Below, one piece after another: positions 1 through 7,750 of a DNA stretch of 10,514 nt (position 1 is the stretch's first letter; the number at the start of each line of letters is the position of its first letter). The notes beneath the pieces were generated by a model. The model was not told the origin of the DNA. It worked only from the letters and a program-made list of their open reading frames with translations, and made no database searches. The position numbers and the translations under genes were made by a program. Source of the DNA: Chloroflexota bacterium (GTDB taxonomy: Bacteria; Chloroflexota; UBA6077); the NCBI GenBank assembly GCA_021806765.1, contig JAJZQR010000177.1, positions 1 through 10,514 of the forward strand. The letters are read 5' to 3'.

Positions 1-97
1 TGATCTTCACCTCAACCTTATGGAGCGAGTTGGCGGGCGCCTCGTCCTGAGCTTCGCCTGTCACCGGAATGGCACCTTCACCGGCAATCTGAGTCAT
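1..97 (-). CDS. Partial unidentified gene translationally coupled to the Res-like gene
   Basis: An open frame starts with ATG at 97-95, sharing its A with the TAA stop of the upstream helicase-nuclease gene (a TAATG overlap), and stays open to the window edge. The visible N-terminus begins MTQIAGEGAIPVTGEAQDEA and continues for about 32 residues in total. It is hydrophilic and acidic, with no recognisable motif. The overlap indicates translational coupling, so the product probably works with the Res-like protein. In a type III restriction-modification operon the partner would be a DNA methyltransferase (Mod), but the visible residues neither support nor exclude that. The coding call rests on the overlap geometry and the uninterrupted frame only. 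Confidence 0.6.
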   Translation of the reverse strand, partial: MTQIAGEGAIPVTGEAQDEAPANSLHKVEVKI

Positions 98-2742
98 TAC
101 TCGCCCTCCTTGACGAACCCGACCACTCGCTCCATCTCGTCGACGGTGACCGTGGAGCCTGGAGTAAAGATCATCTCGTATCTCAGACGATCCGGATCGG
201 CGTTCTGCCACTTTCGAACCGCCATTGCCTTGGCGCCGCTCATGCCGTCGATGGGATGGCTCTGATCGTGGGTCCTCTTTATCTCGACGATGACGACCCT
301 TCCTCGGCCAGGATTCTCGCCCATCCTGGCCTTCTTGCGGATCACGAAGTCAGGAGTGTAGCGCCGCCATTTCCCTCTGTCGTCCTTGTACTCCACGAAG
401 AAGTCGGTCCGGGCGGGATCGGTTAGCCCGCCGGTGTAATAGACATCCTCCACGTCATCGGGGCTGATGTTGAGCTGAGCCAGCATCTGCTCGAAGAAGC
501 TCAGCTCGGGTGTGGAGTCGAAGTTGTAGGGAGAGTAGTGGAAGCCGAAGTTGTGCCGGTTCTGCGTGGCCTTCGCCTCCCGTTGGAGCAGGAGATTCTC
601 CCGGTCCTTGGGGTAGACGATCTCAGCGGTGTAGAACGTGGCACCGTCGGCGTCGATCTCCGCATCGAACCCCTCGGGCTTCACCAGGGCGAGGGCGACC
701 TCGACCTTCTCCTCCTTCACCTCGTAGAAGCGGGTCTGGATCTCTATCTGCCGGCTCAGCTCCTCCAGGTGAGAAAAGGGCACATCCTCAGTTCCATACA
801 GCCGCTTGATCTCGTCGTAGACCGCCCAGAGGTCCAGCCGATAGCGGTTCGCCAATTCCACGGCAGCCGCGTACCGGCTGACGGACTCTGGCGCGGTCTC
901 GATGCTTACCGATCCCCCCACTTGCTGCAACACGCCATAGCCGGCCTGCTGCTCGGCTACCGTGAACACCCGCTTGGTGAGCCCTCTATCTGACTCCGTC
1001 TTCGGCAGGCTCAACATGAGATTCCCGGCCGACCCGTCCTTGCGAACCACGGTACGGAGGGTCTGGGTCATCACCAGTGGCGGCAGGTCGACCTTCATCA
1101 ATCGCAATCGGCAATGGGCCGTCTCCTGCCCGGTGTGGTTGAGCTCGGCGATGCTCTCGCCGTAGGTCTCCTGTAGCTGGCGGTCGAGGACGCCGAAGTT
1201 GTCCGTGGACAGGTAGACACGGGCCTTGACGGCGTTCCCGGGTACCTGTCGAAGGCAGCGGGTGGCCGCCTGGAGCACGAAGTTGTTCGACGTCTTCAGC
1301 TTTCGGGCGAGGGCGCACGAGAACAGGCTCGGGCAGTTCCAGCCCTCGGTGCCCTTGTTTACGAGAAGCACCACTCGATGCGGAGCATCCGGGTCGTTCA
1401 GCCGGTTGAAGGCATCGATGTCGCTCTGTTTGGTGATGGTGGTGTCTGAAGTGTTGACCAGGACGAGGTCGGGAGTTTGGCCCGCATCCACCAGGGCCCT
1501 GTCCACCACCGGCCGCAGATCCTTCAGGTCGTCGGTCTGCGGGAAGTAGATGGCCAGCTTGGCCTTCGCGCCGTTGGGCAGCCTCACGTCACCGTAGTCG
1601 CCGAAGAAATCCCCGATCACGTGGGCCACGTACTTCGCCGCGTCCCCAGAGAAATCGAAAGTCTGGATGCTGTCCGCCAGGTCCTTCAGGATGCCGTCCC
1701 GAATACCCTGGGACAGCCCGTACCAGAAGACCACGTCCTTCAGAGGTTGCCGCTGGAAGTAGGGAGTCCCCGTGGTGTTGACGACGCCTATCACGTTGGT
1801 GTTGGCCGCCAGGTAGTCCACCGTCTTGCGGACCTTCTTCAACTCGGCATCCATCGATTGCCCGTAGGTGTGATGGGCCTCGTCTGAGAAGATCGCCAGG
1901 TGGGGCAGGCTGGCGATGGCCTGCAGCCGGAGGTTTGCCACCTCCGCTCGGGCCTCATCCTCTTTCTCGGGCGCGACTGAGCTCCACAGGTCCGCCTTCC
2001 GGATGGACTCCTTCTGGATGCGGATCTTCTCGGTGTTCGTGACGACCACGTTGAAGCTAGATCCCCTTATCACCGGGATGTCCTTCTCCCCATCACGGGT
2101 GAAGGTGATCTTCACTGATGCGTCGAAGGGCTTGTGGAGCCTGGGGGGCAACAGCTTGCCGTAGGGAACCTGAAGCAGTTCCCGGAGAGACTCGATGATC
2201 GTCTTGCCCGGTGCGAAAACCAACGCGTTCTGCACGAAGGGACCCTCCGGATACTCCAGCGCCATGGCGAACTCGGTGGCGATAATGGCGCCGATCAGGA
2301 TGGTCTTGCCGGCGCCCATTGCCAGGGCGAGGATGTAGCTGGGGTAGGCCAGGGTCAGCGTCTCCCGCAGGGTTTCGAGGTGGAAGTCACGAACGAAGCC
2401 ATCATCCGTCCTTATCCGCTCCCAAAGCTCGTCCCTGTCATAGTTCACTGCCTCGAAGGCAGGGCCAGGGATGCCCAGCGTGTCTAGGAGCGTCTTTACT
2501 TTCTTCTCGGGTGGATAGGCCCGGAGGTACAGATCGAAGATGTGCGGAGTCTTCTCGACGAGACGCAGGTACCAGTAGGTTTCCAGCGCCTGCAGCTGGG
2601 CACGCCGCAGAAATCGAAGATTCCCGCTCTCCGCATCAAGCGCCCACTCCATGATCTCCGCGATGGCCGGGTACTCCTCGGATGGATGCCCCCTGGAACG
2701 CCATTCCTCGACGCGGGCAGCGATTTGCCGGTGCAGGTGCAT
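97..2742 (-). CDS. Type III restriction enzyme Res-like DEAD/DEAH helicase with PD-(D/E)XK nuclease domain
   Basis: This 881-residue protein resembles the restriction (Res) subunit of type III restriction-modification systems: a superfamily 2 ATP-dependent translocase joined to a nuclease. The Walker A motif MGAGKT is at residues 142-147, DEAH at 287-290 and TTGTP (motif III) at 323-327. The motif V-like EGWNCP is near 466-471, and the motif VI-like QAATRCLRQ at 491-499 keeps both arginines. Near the C-terminus, an S-x-x-E-like segment at about 743-751, TPDF at 796-799 and VEIK at 819-822 together look like a PD-(D/E)XK nuclease site of the type III family. The ATG is preceded by GAGGAG at an 8-nt gap, which supports the start. 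The stop overlaps the next gene. No methyltransferase is visible in the window; the upstream neighbour is a glycosyltransferase, so any Mod would have to follow it. It could instead be a stand-alone defence helicase-nuclease. The family assignment is firm; the biological role is inferred. Confidence 0.9.
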   Translation of the reverse strand: MHLHRQIAARVEEWRSRGHPSEEYPAIAEIMEWALDAESGNLRFLRRAQLQALETYWYLRLVEKTPHIFDLYLRAYPPEKKVKTLLDTLGIPGPAFEAVNYDRDELWERIRTDDGFVRDFHLETLRETLTLAYPSYILALAMGAGKTILIGAIIATEFAMALEYPEGPFVQNALVFAPGKTIIESLRELLQVPYGKLLPPRLHKPFDASVKITFTRDGEKDIPVIRGSSFNVVVTNTEKIRIQKESIRKADLWSSVAPEKEDEARAEVANLRLQAIASLPHLAIFSDEAHHTYGQSMDAELKKVRKTVDYLAANTNVIGVVNTTGTPYFQRQPLKDVVFWYGLSQGIRDGILKDLADSIQTFDFSGDAAKYVAHVIGDFFGDYGDVRLPNGAKAKLAIYFPQTDDLKDLRPVVDRALVDAGQTPDLVLVNTSDTTITKQSDIDAFNRLNDPDAPHRVVLLVNKGTEGWNCPSLFSCALARKLKTSNNFVLQAATRCLRQVPGNAVKARVYLSTDNFGVLDRQLQETYGESIAELNHTGQETAHCRLRLMKVDLPPLVMTQTLRTVVRKDGSAGNLMLSLPKTESDRGLTKRVFTVAEQQAGYGVLQQVGGSVSIETAPESVSRYAAAVELANRYRLDLWAVYDEIKRLYGTEDVPFSHLEELSRQIEIQTRFYEVKEEKVEVALALVKPEGFDAEIDADGATFYTAEIVYPKDRENLLLQREAKATQNRHNFGFHYSPYNFDSTPELSFFEQMLAQLNISPDDVEDVYYTGGLTDPARTDFFVEYKDDRGKWRRYTPDFVIRKKARMGENPGRGRVVIVEIKRTHDQSHPIDGMSGAKAMAVRKWQNADPDRLRYEMIFTPGSTVTVDEMERVVGFVKEGE

Positions 2743-2779
2743 CGTGGGAACTCCTCGGAGGTGATCGGGATGCGGCCCT

Positions 2780-2809
2780 CTTTGTATCAGGGATTGCCCG
2801 CCAATACAA
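2780..2809 (-). promoter_or_regulatory. Candidate promoter or operator upstream of the Res-like gene
   Basis: The segment contains an inverted repeat, TTGTAT and ATACAA, separated by 16 nt. Read on the minus strand, TTGTAT could be a weak -35 and the TACAAA inside GATACAAAG a weak -10 with an 18-nt spacer. The transcript would then start about 30 nt before the ATG at 2742 and include the GAGGAG ribosome binding site. The match to consensus is poor and the symmetry could equally be an operator or chance. Confidence 0.25.
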
Positions 2810-2919
2810 GCGGCATACGTCTCGTGGCTGCTTGGAACGCCATCAGCTACGTTGGGTGGATCGTACTACTACCTGGGAAAGGAGTGCCCTAAGCAGCTGG
2901 CCCCAGATAGTCTGCCCTT

Positions 2920-2998
2920 CGTCACCCCCGCGAAAGCGGGGGTCCAGGACATCACCGCTCGGAGAGGACCCTGGATGCCCGCCTTCGCGGGCATGACG
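2920..2998. repeat. Compound palindrome of two GC-rich hairpins (REP/MITE-like)
   Basis: There are two hairpins. ACCCCCGC-GAAA-GCGGGGGT (2924-2943) and ATGCCCGC-CTTC-GCGGGCAT (2975-2994) each have a perfect 8-bp stem and a 4-nt loop. They are themselves in inverted orientation. The outer CGTCA/TGACG (2920-2924 and 2994-2998) and the inner TCCAGG/CCTGGA (2943-2948 and 2970-2975) also pair, so the whole 79 bp can fold into a cruciform-like structure. The element belongs to a widespread type of dispersed bacterial repeat whose spurious translation reads PAKAGVQ...WMPAFAGMT. It begins 19 bp after the stop of the GT2-GT4 gene and lies before the Res-like gene, so it may protect or end the upstream transcript. 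No T-tract follows, so it is not a classical terminator. Confidence 0.9.
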
Positions 2999-3017
2999 AC
3001 GAATTGTATACGCGATC

Positions 3018-5456
3018 TCAGGCCAGATGCTTAGGGGCCAGCTGTTTGCTGGCCACCAGCCGTCGGTACAGCTGCTCCAGTCGCCCCGCGATGGTACGCC
3101 AGTCGTATCGAGCCTCCACGAGCTGGCGAGCGTTCTCCTTCAACTGATTGCCGAGTCCAGGTTCCCGTAAGAGGGTGATCACCTTCTCGGCGAAAGCCTC
3201 GGCCTGGTTGGCCAGGAGCAGGTGGACTCCTGACGTTACCTCCAACCCTTCGGCACCGACGGTAGTCGACACTATCGGTATTCCTGCTGCCATGGCTTCC
3301 AGGACCTTCAACCGCGTGCCCGATCCCGCCAGGATCGGCGCAACGAAGACCGCGCACCGCTCCATGTAGGGCCTGGTATCCTCCACCAGGCCGACGGGCA
3401 GGATCGCCGGGTCAGAAGAGACCTCAGGGAGGGTGTTGTAGGGACCCGGGCCCACGATGAGCAATCTCCCCTGGGGTTCTGCAGCCTTCACCTCGGGGAA
3501 AACCTCTCGTATGAAGAACTTCACGGCGTCGACGTTGGGAGAATGATCGAAGTTGCCGACGAATAGGAGATCCTTGCTTCTTGTCGGCAGCGGGGAATAG
3601 CGGTAGTAGTCGGTGTCTACCCCGTTGGCGATGTCGACGATGCAGGGATGATCGGGCATGATCCCGCGAAGGAATCGGGTATCGACAGGACTCATGGTGA
3701 TGACCCCATCGAACCGCCGGCAGGCGTCTATCTCGTATCTGCGGAGCTTGAGGTAATCGGCGAAGACGGTGGGCAGCGAGCGACTCCACTTCAAGAATTG
3801 GCGACGATATGCGTGATAGAAGATGATGTGCTCCACCAGTACCTGAACGGGAGCGGGTCCCGGCAGCGCGTATTGTCCCAGTTCCGTCTTGTCGAACTGA
3901 ATGACGTCGTAGCTGTTGCTGTCCAGCAGATCCAACAGCGTCTTTCGCAGCTCTGGGCAGTCGAACATCTCTACGTGGATCGTGCGGTCCGCCAGGGACG
4001 GGGTGGTGGAGACAGGCCGTCTGGGGACCGTCAGGACGGTTCGGCAACATCTCTTCAATTGATCGACAGAGGCGGCGACTTCGGCGGGATCGAGGCTGGG
4101 CTCCGACAGGGAGAGGATGTCTACCTCGTTGCGCTCTGCCAGGGTTCTTACCAGGTTCCACATGCGTACTGCCGACCCATGATAGGGAGGGTAGGGGAGT
4201 TGAGGGCATACCATCAGGATGCGCAAGGGAGAATCGGCGGCCGGCAGACCATTAGAGGTTAGATGGCCGGCCGCTCGGGATTCTCCAGGAAGACTCTCGC
4301 ACGTTGTGGCGGGCTGGAGGGCGCGCCGGCTCTGACGCAAGAAGTATCGGTGGGAAGAAAGCCGGAACACCTCTTCGTCCGACAGCGCCATCTTGCCGTT
4401 GTGGGAGGCGTGGCGTCTCAGGACGCGAGGCAGCTGGACAAGGGCCAGGCGGAGCGGGCGAAGGTTAAGCTGCCGCTTTGACGCCTGATCGAGCAGGGCG
4501 AGGGCCAGCGACAGCTGGCTGTTGACCAGGCTCTGTAGGGAGTCGAGGTTCTTCCAGAGAAAGAGCAACCGCTCACCCTGTTGGGCATCGAGGGCGGGAG
4601 GTGGCTGCTCCGGCTGTGGAGATGCGAGGCGGTGGAGGACGCTCGTGGGCTCGGCCAGGAGCCTCCAGCCCAGTTTCCAGGCCCGAAATCCGAGATCGAC
4701 ATCGCCGATGCCGTCGTGGCTGAACAGAGGATCGAACCCGCCCAGTTGAAGGAATCTGGTCCGGAGGTACGCAGCCCGTCCCCTGGGCACCCAGAGAACA
4801 GGGTCCGCCTCTGTCTCACCGTCTGACCAGGGATCCTGCCACAACCGAAGCCGTCCCTGGCGGATCTCTGCACGGGCCTTTCCCATCGGGGTGGCTGAGG
4901 AGGAGGAATCCGGCCACGAGACTCTCGGGGCGATCGCGAAAAGCTGCGGATCCTTGAAGTGGGAGAGGATCGGGTGCAGAAAGTGGGGATCGACTACGAT
5001 GTCGTCGTCTAGCAGCACGATGACGTCTCCAGTGGCTGCTTCGACACCCCGACGCCATCGGTCACCAAGATCGTCAGGATCTCCGGGCAGGAAGCGAATC
5101 GCTATGCCCTGTTTCACCGATTCGCTTTCGATCTCTGAAGCATCGTTGCCGGCTACTATGATCTCGTTCTGTCCCTCGGCAAGGCGAATCGCGTCCACGA
5201 CAGATTTGAGGCACGGTCCGAAGGATGGGCTGCCGGATTTTGTGGCGATGATGACGCTGGCTGTGGCTACGCTTGGCGGTTCGAAGTGAGACCCTTTGTG
5301 GCTCTGCCCGAATCGAGTAGAAGACCAGTGAGAGGCGAGAAGCGACAGGGTCGCTAGCGCCAAGAAGGGGAAGGTGGCGAGCACCAGCAGTAGGTCTCGT
5401 ATTCGCAAGAAAGCAGACAAATCAGAGAATCCGCAGTGTGGTAGAGGTCGGCCCAT
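3018..5456 (-). CDS. Membrane-anchored bifunctional GT2-GT4 glycosyltransferase fusion
   Basis: The 812-residue protein joins two glycosyltransferases of different folds. Residues about 20-42 form a hydrophobic segment, likely a membrane anchor. Residues about 65-280 are a GT-A family 2 domain: SVIIATKSG at the start of the fold, the metal-binding LLDDDIVVDP with DDD at 150-152, and GDVDLGFRAWKLGWRL at 251-266 in place of the usual ED motif. Residues about 280-405 form a helical linker. Residues about 410-800 are a GT-B family 4 domain: PPYHGSAVRMWNLVRTLA at 423-440, LLFVGNFDHSPN at 630-641, and GSGTRLKVLEAMAAGIPIVS at 711-730, which binds the donor nucleotide and contains E720. The likely role is addition of two successive sugars to a surface polysaccharide or lipid-linked glycan at the cytoplasmic membrane; the substrates cannot be read from sequence. 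It lies divergent to another GT2 gene. The annotated ATG has no good Shine-Dalgarno and overlaps a -10-like box, so the real start may be a TTG codon at residue 13 or 17, which would keep the membrane segment. Confidence 0.88.
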   Translation of the reverse strand: MGRPLPHCGFSDLSAFLRIRDLLLVLATFPFLALATLSLLASHWSSTRFGQSHKGSHFEPPSVATASVIIATKSGSPSFGPCLKSVVDAIRLAEGQNEIIVAGNDASEIESESVKQGIAIRFLPGDPDDLGDRWRRGVEAATGDVIVLLDDDIVVDPHFLHPILSHFKDPQLFAIAPRVSWPDSSSSATPMGKARAEIRQGRLRLWQDPWSDGETEADPVLWVPRGRAAYLRTRFLQLGGFDPLFSHDGIGDVDLGFRAWKLGWRLLAEPTSVLHRLASPQPEQPPPALDAQQGERLLFLWKNLDSLQSLVNSQLSLALALLDQASKRQLNLRPLRLALVQLPRVLRRHASHNGKMALSDEEVFRLSSHRYFLRQSRRALQPATTCESLPGESRAAGHLTSNGLPAADSPLRILMVCPQLPYPPYHGSAVRMWNLVRTLAERNEVDILSLSEPSLDPAEVAASVDQLKRCCRTVLTVPRRPVSTTPSLADRTIHVEMFDCPELRKTLLDLLDSNSYDVIQFDKTELGQYALPGPAPVQVLVEHIIFYHAYRRQFLKWSRSLPTVFADYLKLRRYEIDACRRFDGVITMSPVDTRFLRGIMPDHPCIVDIANGVDTDYYRYSPLPTRSKDLLFVGNFDHSPNVDAVKFFIREVFPEVKAAEPQGRLLIVGPGPYNTLPEVSSDPAILPVGLVEDTRPYMERCAVFVAPILAGSGTRLKVLEAMAAGIPIVSTTVGAEGLEVTSGVHLLLANQAEAFAEKVITLLREPGLGNQLKENARQLVEARYDWRTIAGRLEQLYRRLVASKQLAPKHLA

Positions 5457-5499
5457 GATAACAGAGCGCCGAGAACTGAGGCAATCGATGTGCTATCAT
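5455..5499. promoter_or_regulatory. Symmetric pair of extended -10-like boxes between divergent glycosyltransferase genes
   Basis: TGCTATCAT lies on the plus strand at 5491-5499 and TGTTATCAT on the minus strand at 5463-5455. They form an inverted repeat (8 of 9 positions) with a 27-nt centre. Both fit the extended -10 pattern TGnTATAAT with one mismatch in the hexamer. For the minus-strand box, TTGCCT at 5484-5479 gives a passable -35 at an 18-nt spacing; the plus-strand box has no convincing -35. The arrangement suggests divergent promoters, or a repressor site that happens to look like them. The rest of the gap, 5500-5687, would be the untranslated leader of the plus-strand gene; I see no further element in it. 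Confidence 0.35.
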
Positions 5500-5687
5500 C
5501 TCGCCTTGAAGTAGAGGCTTCCTTTAAAAGGGCTTCGTCTCGCTGCGTTTTCCCTGGGCTATCTGCTGGAGGCTGGCTCTCTCAGCCTTCTGTGGTTTCT
5601 CCTCGGCTGCAGATTGCCGGGCCAGCGCGGGATGGGATCGCACCGAGTCGGAGTTGGCCTCGAGTCGACGGGTTCAGGGGCGAGAAG

Positions 5688-6623
5688 TTGAAGTGTGAAG
5701 TGAAGAAGGACGGTTCCTGGCCACGGGTTGCCGTGGTGGTGGTGAATTGGAACCGGCCTGACGACACGGCGGAGTGTCTTTCCAGTCTGGCTGCTCTGGA
5801 TTACCCTGACCTGTTCACCATCCTGGTCGATAACGGTTCCACCGATGGTTCTGTCGAGCGTCTGCGGAGCCTTTTCCCCGAATGTACCTACATATCGAAC
5901 ACGAGGAACCTTGGCTTCGCGGAGGGCAATAACGTCGGGATCCGCCACGCCCTGTCTGCAGGCGCAGACTACGTGCTGTTACTGAACAACGATGCGACCA
6001 TCGATCGAGACACGCTAACCCTTCTGGTACAGGTAGCTCAGAGCGATCCATCCATCGGGATCGTGGGTCCCAAGATCTATCTGGCGGATAGACCCCGAGT
6101 GATCTGGTTTGGCGGGGGGAAGGTTGACGAGAAGTTGGGTCTGCCGATCCATCTTGGGTGGATGCAGGAGGATACCGGGGAAGAGGAAAGCATCGCCGAC
6201 GTCGATTACATATGCGGATGTGCCCTCCTGGCCAAGGCCGAGCTGTTCCCGAGGCTAGGCCTGCTGGATTCGGATTACTTCCTGCTGTTTGAGGATACAG
6301 ACTTCTGTGCGCGGGCCAGAGACGGTGGATATCGGGTAGTGCTGGTGCCTCAGGCCTCGGTTTACCACAAGGCGTCCAGCAGCTTTGGAGGAGACGCCTC
6401 GCCCCAGTATCTCTACTACTTCCATCGGAACAACCTCATCTATGTCAAGAAGAACATGCGCGGGCCAGGCCGATGGAGAGTGTACCTGGAGGTCCTCAGG
6501 AGACAGTGGAAATTCGTTAGAGGTCTTCATCGGAAGGGGGGGCCTCAGACATCGCTACGGCGCAGGGCGGTCGAGCGGGCAGTCGCCGATTTCGTGTTGG
6601 GGCGGTGGGGAGAGCGGAAGTAG
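5688..6623 (+). CDS. GT2 family glycosyltransferase (rhamnosyltransferase-like)
   Basis: This is a soluble GT-A fold family 2 glycosyltransferase, about 311 residues from the chosen start. It opens with VAVVVVNWN and carries DNGSTDGS at residues 48-55 (nucleotide-sugar binding) and NLGFAEGNNVGIRHAL at about 74-89. LLLNNDATID at 97-106 supplies the DxD-equivalent, CGCALL is at 176-181, and LLFEDTDFCARARDGG at 199-214 holds the catalytic ED pair. These match the rhamnosyltransferase-like group that builds O-antigen or exopolysaccharide; donor and acceptor are not determinable. I chose TTG at 5688 because AGGGG lies 7 nt upstream and the fold begins about a dozen residues later, as in relatives. 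The frame is open back to a GTG at 5490 with a GAGG 8 nt upstream, but that 66-residue extension lacks domain character and overlaps the promoter-like box. GTG at 5700 is another option. It is divergent from the GT2-GT4 fusion, and the two probably serve the same polysaccharide. Confidence 0.85.
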   Translation: MKCEVKKDGSWPRVAVVVVNWNRPDDTAECLSSLAALDYPDLFTILVDNGSTDGSVERLRSLFPECTYISNTRNLGFAEGNNVGIRHALSAGADYVLLLNNDATIDRDTLTLLVQVAQSDPSIGIVGPKIYLADRPRVIWFGGGKVDEKLGLPIHLGWMQEDTGEEESIADVDYICGCALLAKAELFPRLGLLDSDYFLLFEDTDFCARARDGGYRVVLVPQASVYHKASSSFGGDASPQYLYYFHRNNLIYVKKNMRGPGRWRVYLEVLRRQWKFVRGLHRKGGPQTSLRRRAVERAVADFVLGRWGERK

Positions 6624-6655
6624 ATCTTGCGGGCCTGTAGCCTGCGCATATGGTT

Positions 6656-6660
6656 GGAGG
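6656..6660 (+). promoter_or_regulatory. Shine-Dalgarno GGAGG that selects a TTG start for leuB
   Basis: A strong GGAGG lies 7 nt before the TTG at 6668. The in-frame ATG at 6650 precedes this motif and has no Shine-Dalgarno of its own. The TTG start also gives the N-terminus [10 protein letters not shown], matching the usual length before the first beta strand of isopropylmalate dehydrogenases. Confidence 0.7.
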
Positions 6661-6667
6661 TTCTGAT

Positions 6668-7747
6668 TTGTCTAGGATCCTGTTGCTACCGGGGGACTGT
6701 AGCGGTCCCGAGGTGGTGAACGAGGCCGTGAAGGTGTTGCGGGCCGCAGGCCAGCGCTTCGGGCACCAGTTCGACTTCAAGACCGAGTTGATCGGCGCTT
6801 CGGCCATCGACGCCCACGGCGTCCCCCTGCTGCCGGAGACGGTGGAGGGGGCGCGGCGGAGCGATGCCGTGCTGCTGGGTGCCGTAGGGGACCCCAAGTA
6901 CGACGATCCTCAGGCCAAGGTGCGACCCGAGCAGGGCTTGCTTGCCATTCGCAAGGGGCTCGGCCTCTTCGCCAACCTGCGGCCGGTCAAGCTGTTCGAT
7001 CCTCTGATGGGGGCATCACCTGTCAAGCCCGAGGTGGTGAGAGGAACTGATCTCCTCTTCATCCGAGAACTGACGGGCGGCCTCTACTTCGGCAAGCCCA
7101 GCGAGACCCGGCAGACGCCCGAAGGGCTGGTGGCCGTGGACACTATGGTCTACTCCGAGCGGGAGATCGAGCGGGTGGTGCGGGTGGCCTTCGAGTTGGC
7201 GCGCGGCCGGCGAAAGAAGGTCACCTCGGTGGACAAGGCCAACGTACTGGAGAACTCGCGCCTCTGGCGGAGGGTGGCCGAGCGCGTGGCCTCGGACTAC
7301 CCGGACGTGAAGCTGGAGCACGCTCTGGTGGATTCTTGCTCCATGGCCCTGATCCGGGCGCCCAGGGACTTCGACGTGCTGGTCACCGAGAACACCTTCG
7401 GCGACATCCTGACCGACGAGGCCTCTCAGATCGCCGGATCCATCGGTATGCTCCCCTCGGCCAGCCTGGGGGAGGGGAAGTTGGGATTGTACGAGCCGAT
7501 CCACGGCTCGGCTCCCACCCTGGCCGGCAAGAACGTGATCAACCCCCTGGCCACGATCCTGAGCGCGGCAATGCTGCTGCGGCACTCCCTGGACATGCCC
7601 GAGGCCGCTGCAGCTGTGGAAAGGGCCGTGGAGGGGGCGGTGGCCGACGGGCTCCGTACCAGGGACATCTGGGAGGAAGGCACGACCCTGGTGGGCACCT
7701 CGGAGATGGGGGATGCAGTGGCTCAACGGGTTCTGAATCCAAGTTGA
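6668..7747 (+). CDS. leuB: 3-isopropylmalate dehydrogenase
   Basis: LeuB oxidatively decarboxylates (2R,3S)-3-isopropylmalate to 2-oxoisocaproate using NAD+, the third step of leucine synthesis, in the cytoplasm. The 359-residue length from TTG 6668 is typical. The substrate loop [20 protein letters not shown] (residues 87-106) has the E88, L91 and L92 that recognise the isopropyl group, and R95 and R105. R133 and Y140 lie in [13 protein letters not shown]190 in SVDKANVL, D222 in [10 protein letters not shown], and the metal ligands D246 and D250 in [13 protein letters not shown]. Two departures are notable. The N-terminal GDGIGPE motif reads GDCSGPE (residues 9-15). The cofactor loop HGSAPDIAGK reads [10 protein letters not shown], so the aspartate that normally holds the NAD ribose is T284. 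The gene follows the GT2 gene by 44 nt on the same strand. A weak 6-bp stem at 6629-6645 lies in that gap. No other leu gene is in the window. The substitutions could mean altered cofactor preference or a related beta-decarboxylating dehydrogenase, though the substrate loop favours LeuB. Confidence 0.92.
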   Translation: MSRILLLPGDCSGPEVVNEAVKVLRAAGQRFGHQFDFKTELIGASAIDAHGVPLLPETVEGARRSDAVLLGAVGDPKYDDPQAKVRPEQGLLAIRKGLGLFANLRPVKLFDPLMGASPVKPEVVRGTDLLFIRELTGGLYFGKPSETRQTPEGLVAVDTMVYSEREIERVVRVAFELARGRRKKVTSVDKANVLENSRLWRRVAERVASDYPDVKLEHALVDSCSMALIRAPRDFDVLVTENTFGDILTDEASQIAGSIGMLPSASLGEGKLGLYEPIHGSAPTLAGKNVINPLATILSAAMLLRHSLDMPEAAAAVERAVEGAVADGLRTRDIWEEGTTLVGTSEMGDAVAQRVLNPS

Positions 7748-7750
7748 CGA

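Noticed and set aside
2852..3034. Small plus-strand frame containing PAKAGVQ and WMPAFAGMT
   Set aside because: This is the well-known spurious translation of the palindromic repeat at 2920-2998.
3424..4209. Minus-strand frame of 261 codons within the GT2-GT4 gene
   Set aside because: It is out of phase with the glycosyltransferase, proline- and arginine-rich, and has no recognisable motif.
5490..5687. N-terminal 66-residue extension of the plus-strand GT2 gene from GTG 5490
   Set aside because: Although a GAGG lies upstream, the segment has no domain features, the GT2 fold starts much later, and the GTG overlaps a -10-like box; TTG 5688 is preferred.
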